In this document: piece by piece, positions 33,751-42,302 of the stretch | Layout: every line of letters begins with the position of its first letter | Position numbering within the stretch: the stretch's first letter is position 1 | NCBI RefSeq assembly: GCF_026967805.1 | Contig: NZ_JAPVBG010000002.1 | Span: forward strand, 629,011-693,010 | Source: Blastococcus sp. VKM Ac-2987 | Lineage (GTDB): Bacteria > Actinomycetota > Actinomycetes > Mycobacteriales > Geodermatophilaceae | Reading direction: 5' to 3' | DNA: 64,000 nucleotides | Notes under the pieces: generated by a model | What the model was told of the DNA's origin: nothing | Database searches by the model: none | Seen by the model: only the letters and a program-made list of their open reading frames with translations | Made by a program: the position numbers and the translations under genes

Positions 33751-33822
33751 TCGCGTCCGTGGCCGCCCACCCCGTCCGGGCGAGTCGGCGTGCGCGGCAC
33801 CCGGGCCGCCCCCGGGCGCGGG

Positions 33823-33828
33823 TAGGCT
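33823..33828 (+). promoter_or_regulatory. -10 box of leaderless DUF2516 gene
   Basis: TAGGCT, seven bases before the ATG at 33836, immediately after the hbhA terminator. Confidence 0.5.
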
Positions 33829-33835
33829 CGGACCC

Positions 33836-34123
33836 ATGGGCGTGTTCGACGGATGGCTGCTGCTCATCCTGTACTGGGCGTCCCTGGCGCTCACCGCCTG
33901 GGCGTTCGCCGACGCCCTGGTCCGGCCGGCCTCCGGTTACGTCGCGGCCGGCAAGCTCACCAAGCCCGGCTGGGCTGCGATCACCGGGCTCGCCCTGCTG
34001 ATCATCTTCTGGCAGAAGACGCCGATGTCGCTGCTCGGCCTGCCCGCCGTCATCGCCGCGGTCGTCTACCTGGTCGACGTGCGCCCCGCGGTCCGGGGTC
34101 TCAGCAGCGGCAACAGCTGGTAG
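33836..34123 (+). CDS. DUF2516 membrane protein (Rv0476-like)
   Basis: A 95-residue membrane protein with three hydrophobic helices (LLLILYWASLALTAWAFADA; WAAITGLALLIIFW; LLGLPAVIAAVVYLV) and the conserved linker KLTKPGWAAI. Function unknown. Next to an HbhA-like gene in actinobacteria (Rv0476). Has its own TAGGCT promoter box and probably a leaderless message. Confidence 0.85.
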   Translation: MGVFDGWLLLILYWASLALTAWAFADALVRPASGYVAAGKLTKPGWAAITGLALLIIFWQKTPMSLLGLPAVIAAVVYLVDVRPAVRGLSSGNSW

Positions 34124-34148
34124 CCGGTCGCCCGTCCGCGGGCGGCGT

Positions 34149-34352
34149 TCAGGGCCGGTCGTCGGCCGGCATCAGGACCCACAGCAGCAGGTAGGCGACG
34201 AACTGCGGGCCGGGGAGCACGCAGGAGATCAGGAAGGCCACGCGAAGGCCGCCGCGCGAGAGCCCGTAGCGGCGGGCGATCCCGGCGCACACGCCGGCGA
34301 CCATCTTGTGGCGGGTGTCCCGGCGCAGCCGGTACGAGGCAGGCATCGTCAT
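34149..34352 (-). CDS. Small PspC-domain membrane protein
   Basis: A 67-residue PspC-family protein: YRLRRDTRHKMVAGVCAGIARRYGLSR followed by one hydrophobic segment (VAFLISCVLPGPQFVAYLLLWVLM). PspC domains take part in envelope-stress signalling. No other psp genes are present here. Convergent with the DUF2516 gene. Confidence 0.85.
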   Translation of the reverse strand: MTMPASYRLRRDTRHKMVAGVCAGIARRYGLSRGGLRVAFLISCVLPGPQFVAYLLLWVLMPADDRP

Positions 34353-34384
34353 GCCCGCAGCCTAGGGCCGGCCGGCGCTGCCGG

Positions 34385-35224
34385 TCAGCGGGTGAAGACG
34401 CCGTCGGGCGGCTCGGGCGAGGGCTGGGCCTCGGCGTCGGGGACCGGCCGGGCGTTGCCCGTGAAGCGGTCGAGGTCCCCGCCGTCGACCACGCGCGACG
34501 GCATCGGGTCGCGCGCGCAGGCGCGGCTGAGGTCGGCCAGCGGCAGCTCGGCGTCGGACGCGACCGCGACGAGGTTGCCGAATCGGCGGCCGCGCAGGGT
34601 GCCGGGCTCGGCCAGCAGGCAGACGTGCCGGAACGCGGTCCGCAGGGTGGCGACCTGCCCGCGGGCGAAGCGCAGCGGGGGACCGTCCGCGACGTTGGCG
34701 ACGGCGACGCCCCCGGGGCGCAGCACCCGCGCGACCTCGGCGGCGAACTCCGCCGTGGTGAGGTGCGCCGGGGTGCGCGCGCCGGCGAAGACGTCGGTCA
34801 CGACGACGTCGGCGCTCGCCGTGCGCATCGTGCCCAGCGCCTCCCGGGCGTCGGCGGCGCGGACCCGCACCCGGGCGTGCCGCGGGAGGGGCAGGAAGTC
34901 GCGCACCAGCCCGGTGAGCGGCTCGTCGATCTCGACCACGCGCTGCCGGGAGCCGGGCCGGGTCGTCGCGACGTACCGCGGCAGCGTCAGCGCTCCGCCG
35001 CCCAGGTGGACGACGTCGAGGGCGGCGCCGGGCTCCGCGGCGAGGTCCAGCACGTGGCCCATCCGCCGGACGTACTCGAACTCCAGGTGCGCCGGGTCGT
35101 CGAGGTCGACGTGCGACTGCGGGGTGCCGTCCACCAGGAGCATCCAGGCCCCGTCGCGGTCGGCGTCGGCCAGCAGCTCAGCGGTGCCGCCCGCGACGGG
35201 GGTCGGGCCGGGGGGCGTCCTCAT
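34385..35224 (-). CDS. Spermidine-synthase-like methyltransferase-fold protein
   Basis: A 279-residue protein of the polyamine aminopropyltransferase fold: QSHVDLDDPAHLEFEYVRRM, the nucleotide-binding VVHLGGGALTLPRYVATT, VVEIDEPLTGLVRDF and VVVTDVFAGARTP are typical. The second catalytic aspartate of true spermidine synthases appears as DVFAGA, and many short actinobacterial homologues of this type have no proven polyamine activity. ATG at 35224. It is the last conserved core gene before the accessory island. Confidence 0.75.
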   Translation of the reverse strand: MRTPPGPTPVAGGTAELLADADRDGAWMLLVDGTPQSHVDLDDPAHLEFEYVRRMGHVLDLAAEPGAALDVVHLGGGALTLPRYVATTRPGSRQRVVEIDEPLTGLVRDFLPLPRHARVRVRAADAREALGTMRTASADVVVTDVFAGARTPAHLTTAEFAAEVARVLRPGGVAVANVADGPPLRFARGQVATLRTAFRHVCLLAEPGTLRGRRFGNLVAVASDAELPLADLSRACARDPMPSRVVDGGDLDRFTGNARPVPDAEAQPSPEPPDGVFTR

Positions 35225-35711
35225 CGACGGCACGACGTGCGGACGGTCGCCCGCTCGGAGTCGGCAGCAGCCCGGGAGGCGCGACCACGGGGGGCGGGTG
35301 CCACGTCCGGGAGCCGTCCGCGGGCGGTGCCGGTCCGGACGAGGGGCCGGTCGTGGAACGCGCGCATGCCCCCATCGTGCCCGGCCGGATCGACGGGGTG
35401 CCGGGTGCCCGGTGACGGGAGACACGGGATGATCCTTGCGCCCGCCCCGCGCGCGGTCGTAGCGTGCGCCACGTTCCGGGACGGGTTCCGCGACTGCGAC
35501 CAGCTCTCGATCCCGCGCTCGGAGGAGTCGACGACGTGACGGAAGAGCCGGCCTCGCGCGGTCGCCGTCGCCCGGATGCGCGTCGCCGGCCGCTCGCCGC
35601 CGGGATGCGACGAAGGCGCCCCGGCAGCCCACCACCCACCCACCGGGCGCGGCGGTGCGACGCGGCGCGGTCCGGCGCCGCGGCGGCGGCCCCGACGAGA
35701 GCAGGCCCAGC
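35225..35711. other. Island left-junction region, no supported gene
   Basis: 487 bases between the spermidine-synthase-like gene and the first amidase. Open frames exist on both strands but have no recognisable content or codon pattern. No tRNA, integrase remnant or obvious direct repeat was seen at this junction. Confidence 0.5.
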
Positions 35712-37127
35712 ATGACGACCGACCTGGTGTACACGCCCGCGACGGAGCTGGCCGAACGCATCCGGTCCGCGGAACTGTCGCCGGTGGAACTCGTGGACGC
35801 CGTGCTCGAACGCGTCGCGGCCGTGGAGCCGTCGCTGCACGCGTTCATCACGCTCGACGAAGAGCGGGCGCGGGAGAGCGCCCGCGAGGCGGAGAAGGCG
35901 GTGGCGGAGGGGCGAGACCTCGGGCCGCTGCACGGGATCCCGGTCTCGGTCAAGGACCTGTTCGCGACCGCGGGCCTCCGTACGACGTGGGGCTCGAAGT
36001 TCTTCGAGGACCACGTGCCGGACTTCGACGCCGTGGCGGTGCAGCGCCTGCGGACGGCCGGCGCGATCATCATCGGGAAGACCAACACCCCGCAGCTCGG
36101 GCACAAGGACATGTCCGACAACCTGGTGGCGGAGGCGGCGCGGAACCCTTGGGACCTCGGTCGCACGGCCGGCGGCTCGAGCGGTGGAGCCGCGGCTGCG
36201 GTCGCGGCCGGGATGGGGCCGATCGCGCTGGGCTCGGACGGCGCCGGGTCCATCCGCATCCCGGCCGCGCTGTGCGGGGTGTACGGCATCAAGCCGTCGG
36301 CGGGACGGGTGCCCTTCTGGCCGAACCGCGACTACTGGAGCGCGCGGTCGCACATCGGTCCGATGTCGCGCACCGTGCGGGACGCGGCCTTGATGCTCTC
36401 GGTCATGGCCGGCCCCGATCGCCGGGACCCGCTGTCGATCGACAGCACGCCGGAGGACTACCTGTCGGCCTGCGCCCGGGACCTCACCGGCTTGCGCGTC
36501 GCCTGGACCCCGAACTTCGGATTCGACTGGGTGGGTCTCGACCCGGAGGTCCGCGCCGCGACGGAGGCGGCCGCGCACCGGTTCAGCGAGCTGGGCTGTT
36601 CCGTCGACGAGGTCGACCCGGGCTGGGCGGATCCGTCCGAGTGGCACCGCACCCTGTTCCGGGCGGGCATCGTCGGCAGCTTCGGGGAGCGGGCCCGGGA
36701 GCACCCGGAGTGGGTAGACGACAGCCTGGCCGCCTTGATGGAGGCCGGCAGGGACATCACCATGACGCAGCTCGTCCAGGCGCAGGGCCAGCGGTCGGTC
36801 TTCTACGACCAGGCGCGGGCCTTCATGGACGGCTACGACATCCTGCTGAGCCCCACGATGACCGGTGGGGCGTGGCCCTACGACGGTCAGCCGGGGGACA
36901 TCGGCGGGCACCCCGTGCAGGCCGTCCCGGGTGGTCGCTGGCCGCTGATGTTCCCCGCGAACGCGCTCGGCTGGCCAGCGGCCTCCGTTCCCTGTGGCTT
37001 CACGTCCGAGGGGCTGCCCATCGGGCTGCAGATCATCACCCCGTGGCACGCCGACGCCCTCTGCCTCACCGCGTCGGCGGCCTTCGAGGCCGTCCAGCCG
37101 TGGGCGCAGGCCGTGCCGGACCTCTGA
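35712..37127 (+). CDS. Amidase-signature hydrolase A
   Basis: A 471-residue cytoplasmic amidase-signature enzyme. The catalytic triad is visible as Lys81 (SVKD), cis-Ser157 (GGSSGG) and nucleophile Ser180 (SDGAGSIRIPA). No signal peptide. ATG at 35712 preceded by a weak AGCAGG. It closely resembles amidase D at 58368 (shared blocks NTP-GxKDM-DNLVAE, SDGAGSIRIPAALCGV, PEWV-D). Opens the accessory island and is followed by the gamma-glutamyltransferase-family gene. Acts on a C-N amide bond; substrate unknown. Confidence 0.92.
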   Translation: MTTDLVYTPATELAERIRSAELSPVELVDAVLERVAAVEPSLHAFITLDEERARESAREAEKAVAEGRDLGPLHGIPVSVKDLFATAGLRTTWGSKFFEDHVPDFDAVAVQRLRTAGAIIIGKTNTPQLGHKDMSDNLVAEAARNPWDLGRTAGGSSGGAAAAVAAGMGPIALGSDGAGSIRIPAALCGVYGIKPSAGRVPFWPNRDYWSARSHIGPMSRTVRDAALMLSVMAGPDRRDPLSIDSTPEDYLSACARDLTGLRVAWTPNFGFDWVGLDPEVRAATEAAAHRFSELGCSVDEVDPGWADPSEWHRTLFRAGIVGSFGERAREHPEWVDDSLAALMEAGRDITMTQLVQAQGQRSVFYDQARAFMDGYDILLSPTMTGGAWPYDGQPGDIGGHPVQAVPGGRWPLMFPANALGWPAASVPCGFTSEGLPIGLQIITPWHADALCLTASAAFEAVQPWAQAVPDL

Positions 37128-37224
37128 CGAGCCGTGCCGCGCGGACGGACGACGTCGTCCGGCCCGCTCCGACCCTGGACCTGCGAGACCGACGCAGCCG
37201 CACCCCGACCGAAAGTTGCCCGTC

Positions 37225-38811
37225 ATGACCTGGAAGACCGAGACAGTCACCGGCCCGGACGGCCTGGTGTGCAGCGTGGACCGGCTCGCGTCGGAAGCCG
37301 GTGCGTCCGTGCTGCGGGCCGGTGGGAACGCGGTCGACGCCGCGATCGCGACCAGCGCGGCCCTGGCGGTGACGACCCCGCACATGTGCGGCCTGGGCGG
37401 TGACCTGTTCGCCCTCGTCGGCGGCCCGGGCACCGGCGCGGCGGAGCCCCTGGTGCTCAACGCCTCCGGGCGTGCCGGGAGCGGAGCCGATCCGGACCGG
37501 ATGCGCGCCGAGGGCCACCGCGCCATGCCCTTGCGCGGCGATGTCCGGAGCGCTCCGGTGCCGGGCTGCGTGGACGGCTGGGTCACGCTGCACGGGCGGC
37601 TCGGACGGCTGCCCCTCGCCGACGTGCTGGCGCCGGCGATCGAGCTGGCGGAAGCTGGGTTCCCCACGTCGCCGCTCCTCGCCGCGGCCCTTCCCCGGCT
37701 CGCCGGGGTCACCGGCTGCGACGAGCTCGTCGGGTCGGGGGTCGCGGCGGGTGACGTGCTGCTGCGGCCCGGCCCCGCCCGGATGCTCCGCGCCGTGGCG
37801 GCCGAGGGACGCGAGGGCTTCTACGGCGGGGAGTTCGGGGAGCGGCTGCTGGAGGTGGGGGCGGGGGAGTACACCCCCGAGGACCTCTCCGGGTCGCTCG
37901 CCGACTGGGTGGGCGGACTGGCCCTCGACGTCTGGGGCCACCGGGTCTGGACCGTCCCGCCGAACTCCCAGGGCTACCTGGGGCTCGCCGGCGCGGGGAT
38001 CGCTGAGCGGCTGGGGCTCGGCGCCGACCCCGACGACGCGACCTGGGCGCACGTGACCGTGGAGGCGGCGCGGCTGGCCGGGTTCGACCGGCCGCGGTGC
38101 CTCTTCGACGGCGCGGACGGCGCCCGGCTCATCGCCCCGGACCGGCTGGACGAGCGGGCTGCGATGTTCGACCCCCACCGTCCGGCGCGGGTGGGTGATC
38201 GCTACCGCGCCGGCGGCACGATCTACCTCTGCGCCTCCGATGGCGACGGCATGGGCGTCAGCCTGATCCAGTCCAACGCCGGCGGATTCGGCTGCCACGT
38301 GGCGGTGCCCGGGACGGGAGTGCTGCTGCACAACCGGGGGATCGGCTTCAGCCTGGAGGAAGGGCACCCGGCCGAGTACCGGCCGGGCCGGCGCCCGCCG
38401 CACACGTTGGCCCCGGCGCTCGTCACCCGCCCCGACGGGTCCCTGCGCGCGGTGCTCGGCACGATGGGCGGGGACTCGCAGCCGCAGGTGGTGCTGCAGA
38501 TGCTCGCCCGCCTGCTCGTCGCCGGTCAGGACCCGGGTGCCGTGCTCAGCGCTCCGCGGTGGGTCCTGGGGGTCGAGGAGGGGACCGGGTTCAACGTGTG
38601 GGACGGTCCCGACACGCACCGCGTCCGCATCGAGGAGCACGCGCCGGGGCCCTGGCGCACGGGTCTCCAGGAGCGCGGGCACGAGGTCGAGACCGCGGGC
38701 CGGGACCTCGTGGGGTTCGGGCACGCCCACCTCATCGACTTCCCGCGCGACGGCTCGCCCCGGGGTGCCGCGGACCCGCGGTCGCTGGTCGGCGCGGCCG
38801 TGGCCGGCTGA
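37225..38811 (+). CDS. Gamma-glutamyltransferase-family Ntn hydrolase
   Basis: A 528-residue member of the GGT/acylase Ntn-hydrolase family, which self-cleaves at a threonine to form two subunits. The opening AGASVLRAGGNAVDAAIATS is diagnostic, and the presumed nucleophile Thr332 is in RAGGTIYLCASDGDGMGVSLIQSN, a version seen in cytoplasmic GGT-like proteins rather than the TTHxS motif of classical GGT. The substrate-loop GTMGGDSQPQ follows. There is no signal peptide, unlike classical secreted GGT. It may cleave gamma-glutamyl or other acyl amides inside the cell. Follows amidase A by 97 bases. Confidence 0.88.
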   Translation: MTWKTETVTGPDGLVCSVDRLASEAGASVLRAGGNAVDAAIATSAALAVTTPHMCGLGGDLFALVGGPGTGAAEPLVLNASGRAGSGADPDRMRAEGHRAMPLRGDVRSAPVPGCVDGWVTLHGRLGRLPLADVLAPAIELAEAGFPTSPLLAAALPRLAGVTGCDELVGSGVAAGDVLLRPGPARMLRAVAAEGREGFYGGEFGERLLEVGAGEYTPEDLSGSLADWVGGLALDVWGHRVWTVPPNSQGYLGLAGAGIAERLGLGADPDDATWAHVTVEAARLAGFDRPRCLFDGADGARLIAPDRLDERAAMFDPHRPARVGDRYRAGGTIYLCASDGDGMGVSLIQSNAGGFGCHVAVPGTGVLLHNRGIGFSLEEGHPAEYRPGRRPPHTLAPALVTRPDGSLRAVLGTMGGDSQPQVVLQMLARLLVAGQDPGAVLSAPRWVLGVEEGTGFNVWDGPDTHRVRIEEHAPGPWRTGLQERGHEVETAGRDLVGFGHAHLIDFPRDGSPRGAADPRSLVGAAVAG

Positions 38812-38821
38812 GCGGCTGAAG

Positions 38822-38850
38822 CCGGCCTCCGCGACGGCGCCGGAGGCCGG
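38822..38850. terminator. Terminator between convergent GGT-like and decarboxylase genes
   Basis: Perfect 10-bp inverted repeat (38822-38831, 38841-38850) in the 49-base convergent gap. Confidence 0.7.
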
Positions 38851-38860
38851 GGCGGCGTGT

Positions 38861-40096
38861 TCAGCTGTACCCGGGTGACTGCTCGGAGGGGGTCGCGTCG
38901 TCGGCCGAGCACGCCGACCGCAGATCGGCGAGGAGCGCCTCGGCCACCCGGTCGTGGCCTGCGGTGACGGTCAGGTGGATCGACTCGGGTGGCCCCTGGA
39001 GGCCCATGGCCCACCCGCGGCGTCGCATGTCCTTGGCGATCGCCGGAAGGGAGTGCACGTCCGAGCCGAACGCCAGCAGACTGGCGTGGGGAGAGCCGAG
39101 GACGTGCAGGCCGGGGGTGCGTTCGATCCCGGCGAGGATCGCGTCCGAGGCGGTCAGCGCACGGCTGACCAGGCCGAGGTAACCCTCTCTCCCCAGGTGG
39201 GTGAGCGCGGCCCAGGCCGCGGCGATGGCTCCGCCCGGCCGGGTGCCCGCCACGTTGGGAGCCGCGTATCGGCCGCCGGACCAGTCGTCGAAGACGAAGG
39301 GCTGGTGGGCGAAGTAGGCCGGGTCCCGGTAGAGCACGAGGGATGCGCCCTTGGCCGCATAGCCGAACTTGTGCAGGTCGACGGACATGGACGACACCCC
39401 GGGAACCGCGAAGTCGAAGTCGGGGATGGTCCTGCCCAGGTCACGCGCGAACGGCAGCAGCATGCCCCCGACGCACGCGTCCACGTGGAGCGGGACCTCG
39501 CGGGCGAGGGCGTGCCCGGCCAGCTCGGCCACCGGGTCCACGACCCCGTGCGGATAGGAGGGGGCGGACGCGACCACGAGCGCCGTGTCGTCGGAGACGG
39601 CGGCCAGCATCTGCTCCGGGTCCGCGCCCAGTCCGGCCGGGTCCACGGGGACGCGCGTCGTCGTCATCCCGAGCAGGTGGGCCGCCTTGCTGAAGGCGGG
39701 ATGGGCTGACGTCGGCAGGACGATCCGGGGCCTGCCCACCTCCGGATGCCGTTCGAGCAGCCGGTCCCGCGCCGTCTTGACCGCCAGGAGGATGCTCTCC
39801 GATCCCCCGGACGTGATGCTCCCGGCGGGGGACGGGCAGCCGAGGAGGTCGCCGACCATCTCGATCACCTCCCGCTCCATCCGAGCCAGGCTCGGGAAGG
39901 CCGAAGGGCTGAGGCCGTTGGTCGAGAAACCCGCCAGGTACGCCCGCTGGAGGAGCGATTCGAGCGCCTCGCCGCCGTGGTAGACGTAGGCGAAGGCGCG
40001 CCCGTCCCGCCAGTCGATGTCCTCGTCCTGCATCCGGTCGATGTGCCCGAGCACGTCGGACGCGGCGACGCCCGATGGGGGGAACGGCGTGGTCAT
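38861..40096 (-). CDS. PLP-dependent group II decarboxylase / sphingosine-phosphate-lyase-like
   Basis: A 411-residue fold-type I PLP enzyme. The cofactor lysine is Lys243 in SVDLHKFGYAAKG; GSITSGGSESILLAVKTARD binds PLP phosphate and HVDACVGGMLLPFA supplies the ring-stacking/aspartate region. The family includes sphingosine-1-phosphate lyase and amino-acid decarboxylases; TSGGSESI and the short length fit the lyase-like subgroup. ATG at 40096 with GGAGAC upstream. Transcribed against its neighbours, divergent from amidase B. In this setting it may decarboxylate or cleave an amine released by the amidases; that is inference. Confidence 0.85.
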   Translation of the reverse strand: MTTPFPPSGVAASDVLGHIDRMQDEDIDWRDGRAFAYVYHGGEALESLLQRAYLAGFSTNGLSPSAFPSLARMEREVIEMVGDLLGCPSPAGSITSGGSESILLAVKTARDRLLERHPEVGRPRIVLPTSAHPAFSKAAHLLGMTTTRVPVDPAGLGADPEQMLAAVSDDTALVVASAPSYPHGVVDPVAELAGHALAREVPLHVDACVGGMLLPFARDLGRTIPDFDFAVPGVSSMSVDLHKFGYAAKGASLVLYRDPAYFAHQPFVFDDWSGGRYAAPNVAGTRPGGAIAAAWAALTHLGREGYLGLVSRALTASDAILAGIERTPGLHVLGSPHASLLAFGSDVHSLPAIAKDMRRRGWAMGLQGPPESIHLTVTAGHDRVAEALLADLRSACSADDATPSEQSPGYS

Positions 40097-40321
40097 GGTG
40101 GTGTCTCCGTCGTCGGCCGGGGCGGTCTCCGGCGGGGGATGGGCCTCGTGGGTGGGTGGGTGGGCAGGAGCCGTCGGCGCCCGTCCCCGTCGTCCGGCCG
40201 GGGAGCCAGCGACCGGCGAGCAGCGCACCGGTGGGCAGTGCCGATCGCGACCTGGTCCGAGCGGCCGGCCGGGCGTTGACGCGGCAGCTAGGTTTCGGCC
40301 ACACCCACCCTGGAGGGGTTC

Positions 40322-41749
40322 TTGGACGTCGAGCTGTGCCACCTGCCCGCGGTCGAGCAGCGCGCGCTGCTCCGCTCCGGTCAGCTCTCCGCGCGCGAGC
40401 TGCTGCAGAACTCCCTCGAGCGCATTGAGCAGGTGAACCCCGTGCTCAACGCCGTCGTGACCCTGGATCCGGAGGGAGCGCTCCGTCAGGCCACCGCCGC
40501 TGACGAGGCATTCGTCCACCGCGAGGACCTGCCGCCACTGCACGGCCTCGTCATGGCGCACAAGGACCTGCTGGCCACGGGTGGCATGCGCACCACCTGG
40601 GGCTGCCGGCTGTTCGCCGACCACGTGCCGGCTGCGGACGCGCACGCGGCCGCACGCATGGCCCAGGCGGGGGCCGTCCGGGTCGGCAAGACCAACGTGC
40701 CCGAGTTCGGGCTCGGCTCGCACACCGTCAACCCGGTGTTCGGCAGCACGGGGAACCCCTACGCCCCGGACCGCAGTGCGGGTGGCTCGTCGGGTGGCGC
40801 CGCTGCCGCACTGGCGTCCGGGATGGTCAGCCTCGCGGACGGGGGCGACATGGGCGGCTCGCTGCGCAATCCCGCGTCCTTCTGCAACGTGGTCGGGCTG
40901 CGCCCCCCGGTCGGACGCGTGACCCAGGCTCCCGTGGAGCGGGGCGGCTGGCCCGACCTCGCCGTGCTGGGGCCCATGGGGCGCACGGTCGCGGACACCG
41001 CCCTGCTGCACGGAGTGCTCAGCGGCTTCGACCCAGCGGACCCGAACTCGGTCCCCGGGACCGGGGCGGAGTTCCTCGCCCTCGCGGAGGAGTCGCCCCG
41101 GGACCAGTGGCCCCACCTCCGGGTCGCCTGGACTTCCGATCTCGGCGGCCTGCCGGTCGACCCCGAGGTGACCGCGGTCCTGGAGGAGCGCGGGCGTTCC
41201 GCGCTGGAGCGTCTCGGCGCGACGGTCGACGACTGGGCAGCCGACTTCCGCGGCGCCGATGTCGCCTTCCACACCATCCGGGCCTGGAGCGTCGCCGGCC
41301 GTCTGGGACCGATGTACCGCGAGCACGCGGACCTCCTGGGTGCGAACCTGCGGGCCGACGTCGAGGAGGGCTTCCAGGTCACCGCCGACGACCTCTACCG
41401 CGCGATCCGCCTCCAGGCGGCGGTGCGGGCTCGGGTCCTCGCGGCTTTCGACCACGCGGACGTCCTGGCGATGCCCACCGTCCAGCTGCCGCCGTTCCCC
41501 ATCGGCTGGGACTGGCCGCACGAGGTGGCGGGGGTGGCGCAGGGCCACTACCTGACGTGGATGCGGTCGTGCTGGTACATCACGCTCACGGGGCTCCCGG
41601 CGATCTCCGTGCCCTGCGGCTTCACCAGCGGCGGGCTCCCCGTCGGGCTCCAGCTGGTCGGGCAGCCGTACGGCGAGGTGGACCTGCTCCGTGTCGCGGC
41701 CTCGTTCGAGCTCGTCGATCCCGCGGGAGCCAGGCGCCCGCGGCTCTGA
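40322..41749 (+). CDS. Amidase-signature hydrolase B
   Basis: A 475-residue cytoplasmic amidase-signature enzyme with Lys81 (AHKD), cis-Ser157 (GGSSGG) and nucleophile Ser180. The nucleophile motif is GGDMGGSLRNPAS rather than the SDGAGSIRIPA of the other three amidases in the island, placing it in a different subgroup. TTG start at 40322 preceded by GGAGGGG. Stands alone on its transcript, divergent from the PLP decarboxylase. Substrate unknown. Confidence 0.88.
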   Translation: MDVELCHLPAVEQRALLRSGQLSARELLQNSLERIEQVNPVLNAVVTLDPEGALRQATAADEAFVHREDLPPLHGLVMAHKDLLATGGMRTTWGCRLFADHVPAADAHAAARMAQAGAVRVGKTNVPEFGLGSHTVNPVFGSTGNPYAPDRSAGGSSGGAAAALASGMVSLADGGDMGGSLRNPASFCNVVGLRPPVGRVTQAPVERGGWPDLAVLGPMGRTVADTALLHGVLSGFDPADPNSVPGTGAEFLALAEESPRDQWPHLRVAWTSDLGGLPVDPEVTAVLEERGRSALERLGATVDDWAADFRGADVAFHTIRAWSVAGRLGPMYREHADLLGANLRADVEEGFQVTADDLYRAIRLQAAVRARVLAAFDHADVLAMPTVQLPPFPIGWDWPHEVAGVAQGHYLTWMRSCWYITLTGLPAISVPCGFTSGGLPVGLQLVGQPYGEVDLLRVAASFELVDPAGARRPRL

Positions 41750-41783
41750 GGGAGCCCGGAGCGGGGAGGGGACCGACACACTA

Positions 41784-41810
41784 TTGATTATGGTGGACGG
41801 ATGATATAAA
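41784..41810 (+). promoter_or_regulatory. AT-rich promoter-like element
   Basis: TTGATT and TATAAA separated by 15 bases, in unusually AT-rich surroundings for this genome. No intact gene follows; it may be the relic promoter of the decayed alanine dehydrogenase. Confidence 0.35.
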
Positions 41811-41846
41811 ACCGACGCCGGTCGCTGGCTGCCGACCGCTTCCGGG

Positions 41847-42145
41847 CCCGGGGCTCGAGCGCCGCGCCTGGTCGACGACGCGCAGGCGGCGGCATGGAGC
41901 CGGGTGGCGTGCTCGTCGACATCTCCATCGACCAGGGTGGCTGCTTCGAGGACTCCCGTCCGACGACGCATGCCGCTCCGACCTCCCCGGTGCACCGCTC
42001 GCTTGGCTGCTGTGTCGCCAGCCTGCCGGGCTCGGACCCGTCCATGTCCACCCGCGCGCTGACCGTCGCGACGCCGCGCCACGACCTGCGCCGGCCGGCC
42101 AGGACGCCGGTCGGGCGGTGGAGGAGGGCGCGGAGCCGGCCACCG
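41847..42145 (+). pseudogene. ald: Decayed alanine dehydrogenase fragment
   Basis: A fragment corresponding to roughly residues 235-320 of alanine dehydrogenase. From 41847 the frame reads [16 protein letters not shown], then shifts by one base at about 41893 into [18 protein letters not shown] and [16 protein letters not shown], matching the near-universal Ald block [21 protein letters not shown]. Further on, STRALTVAT and LRRPART echo STYALTNAT and the following helix, with growing divergence. The rest of the ~370-residue enzyme is gone. It fills the otherwise geneless 553-base gap (41750-42302) before the transketolase operon. Confidence 0.8.
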
Positions 42146-42228
42146 GGGCAGCGCCGTCGGAGGTGCCCTCGTCGCCGTAGCCATCGGGGAGGCGCACCCG
42201 CTGCCGGTTTCTCGGAAGTCCTGGACAC

Positions 42229-42258
42229 TTGATATACCGGACGCCCGACCAATATAGT
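42229..42258 (+). promoter_or_regulatory. Sigma-70-like promoter of transketolase operon
   Basis: TTGATA (42229-42234) and TATAGT (42253-42258) with an 18-base spacer, 45 bases before the transketolase start codon. It is the best housekeeping-type promoter in the island and stands out for its AT content. Confidence 0.65.
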
Positions 42259-42302
42259 GACCCCGATCCCGCACTCCGGTTCTGGCGAGCGAAGGACGAC
42301 CC

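Noticed and set aside
35221..35715. Small frames on both strands at the island's left junction
   Set aside because: Low-complexity Arg/Pro-rich products, no start signals, no similarity recognised.
37225..38811. Classical secreted gamma-glutamyltransferase
   Set aside because: No signal peptide, and the nucleophile motif is GGTIYLCASD rather than TTHxSVVD.
41788..42252. A leftward 154-codon frame in the gap before the transketolase genes
   Set aside because: Antisense of the ald fossil with no recognisable content.
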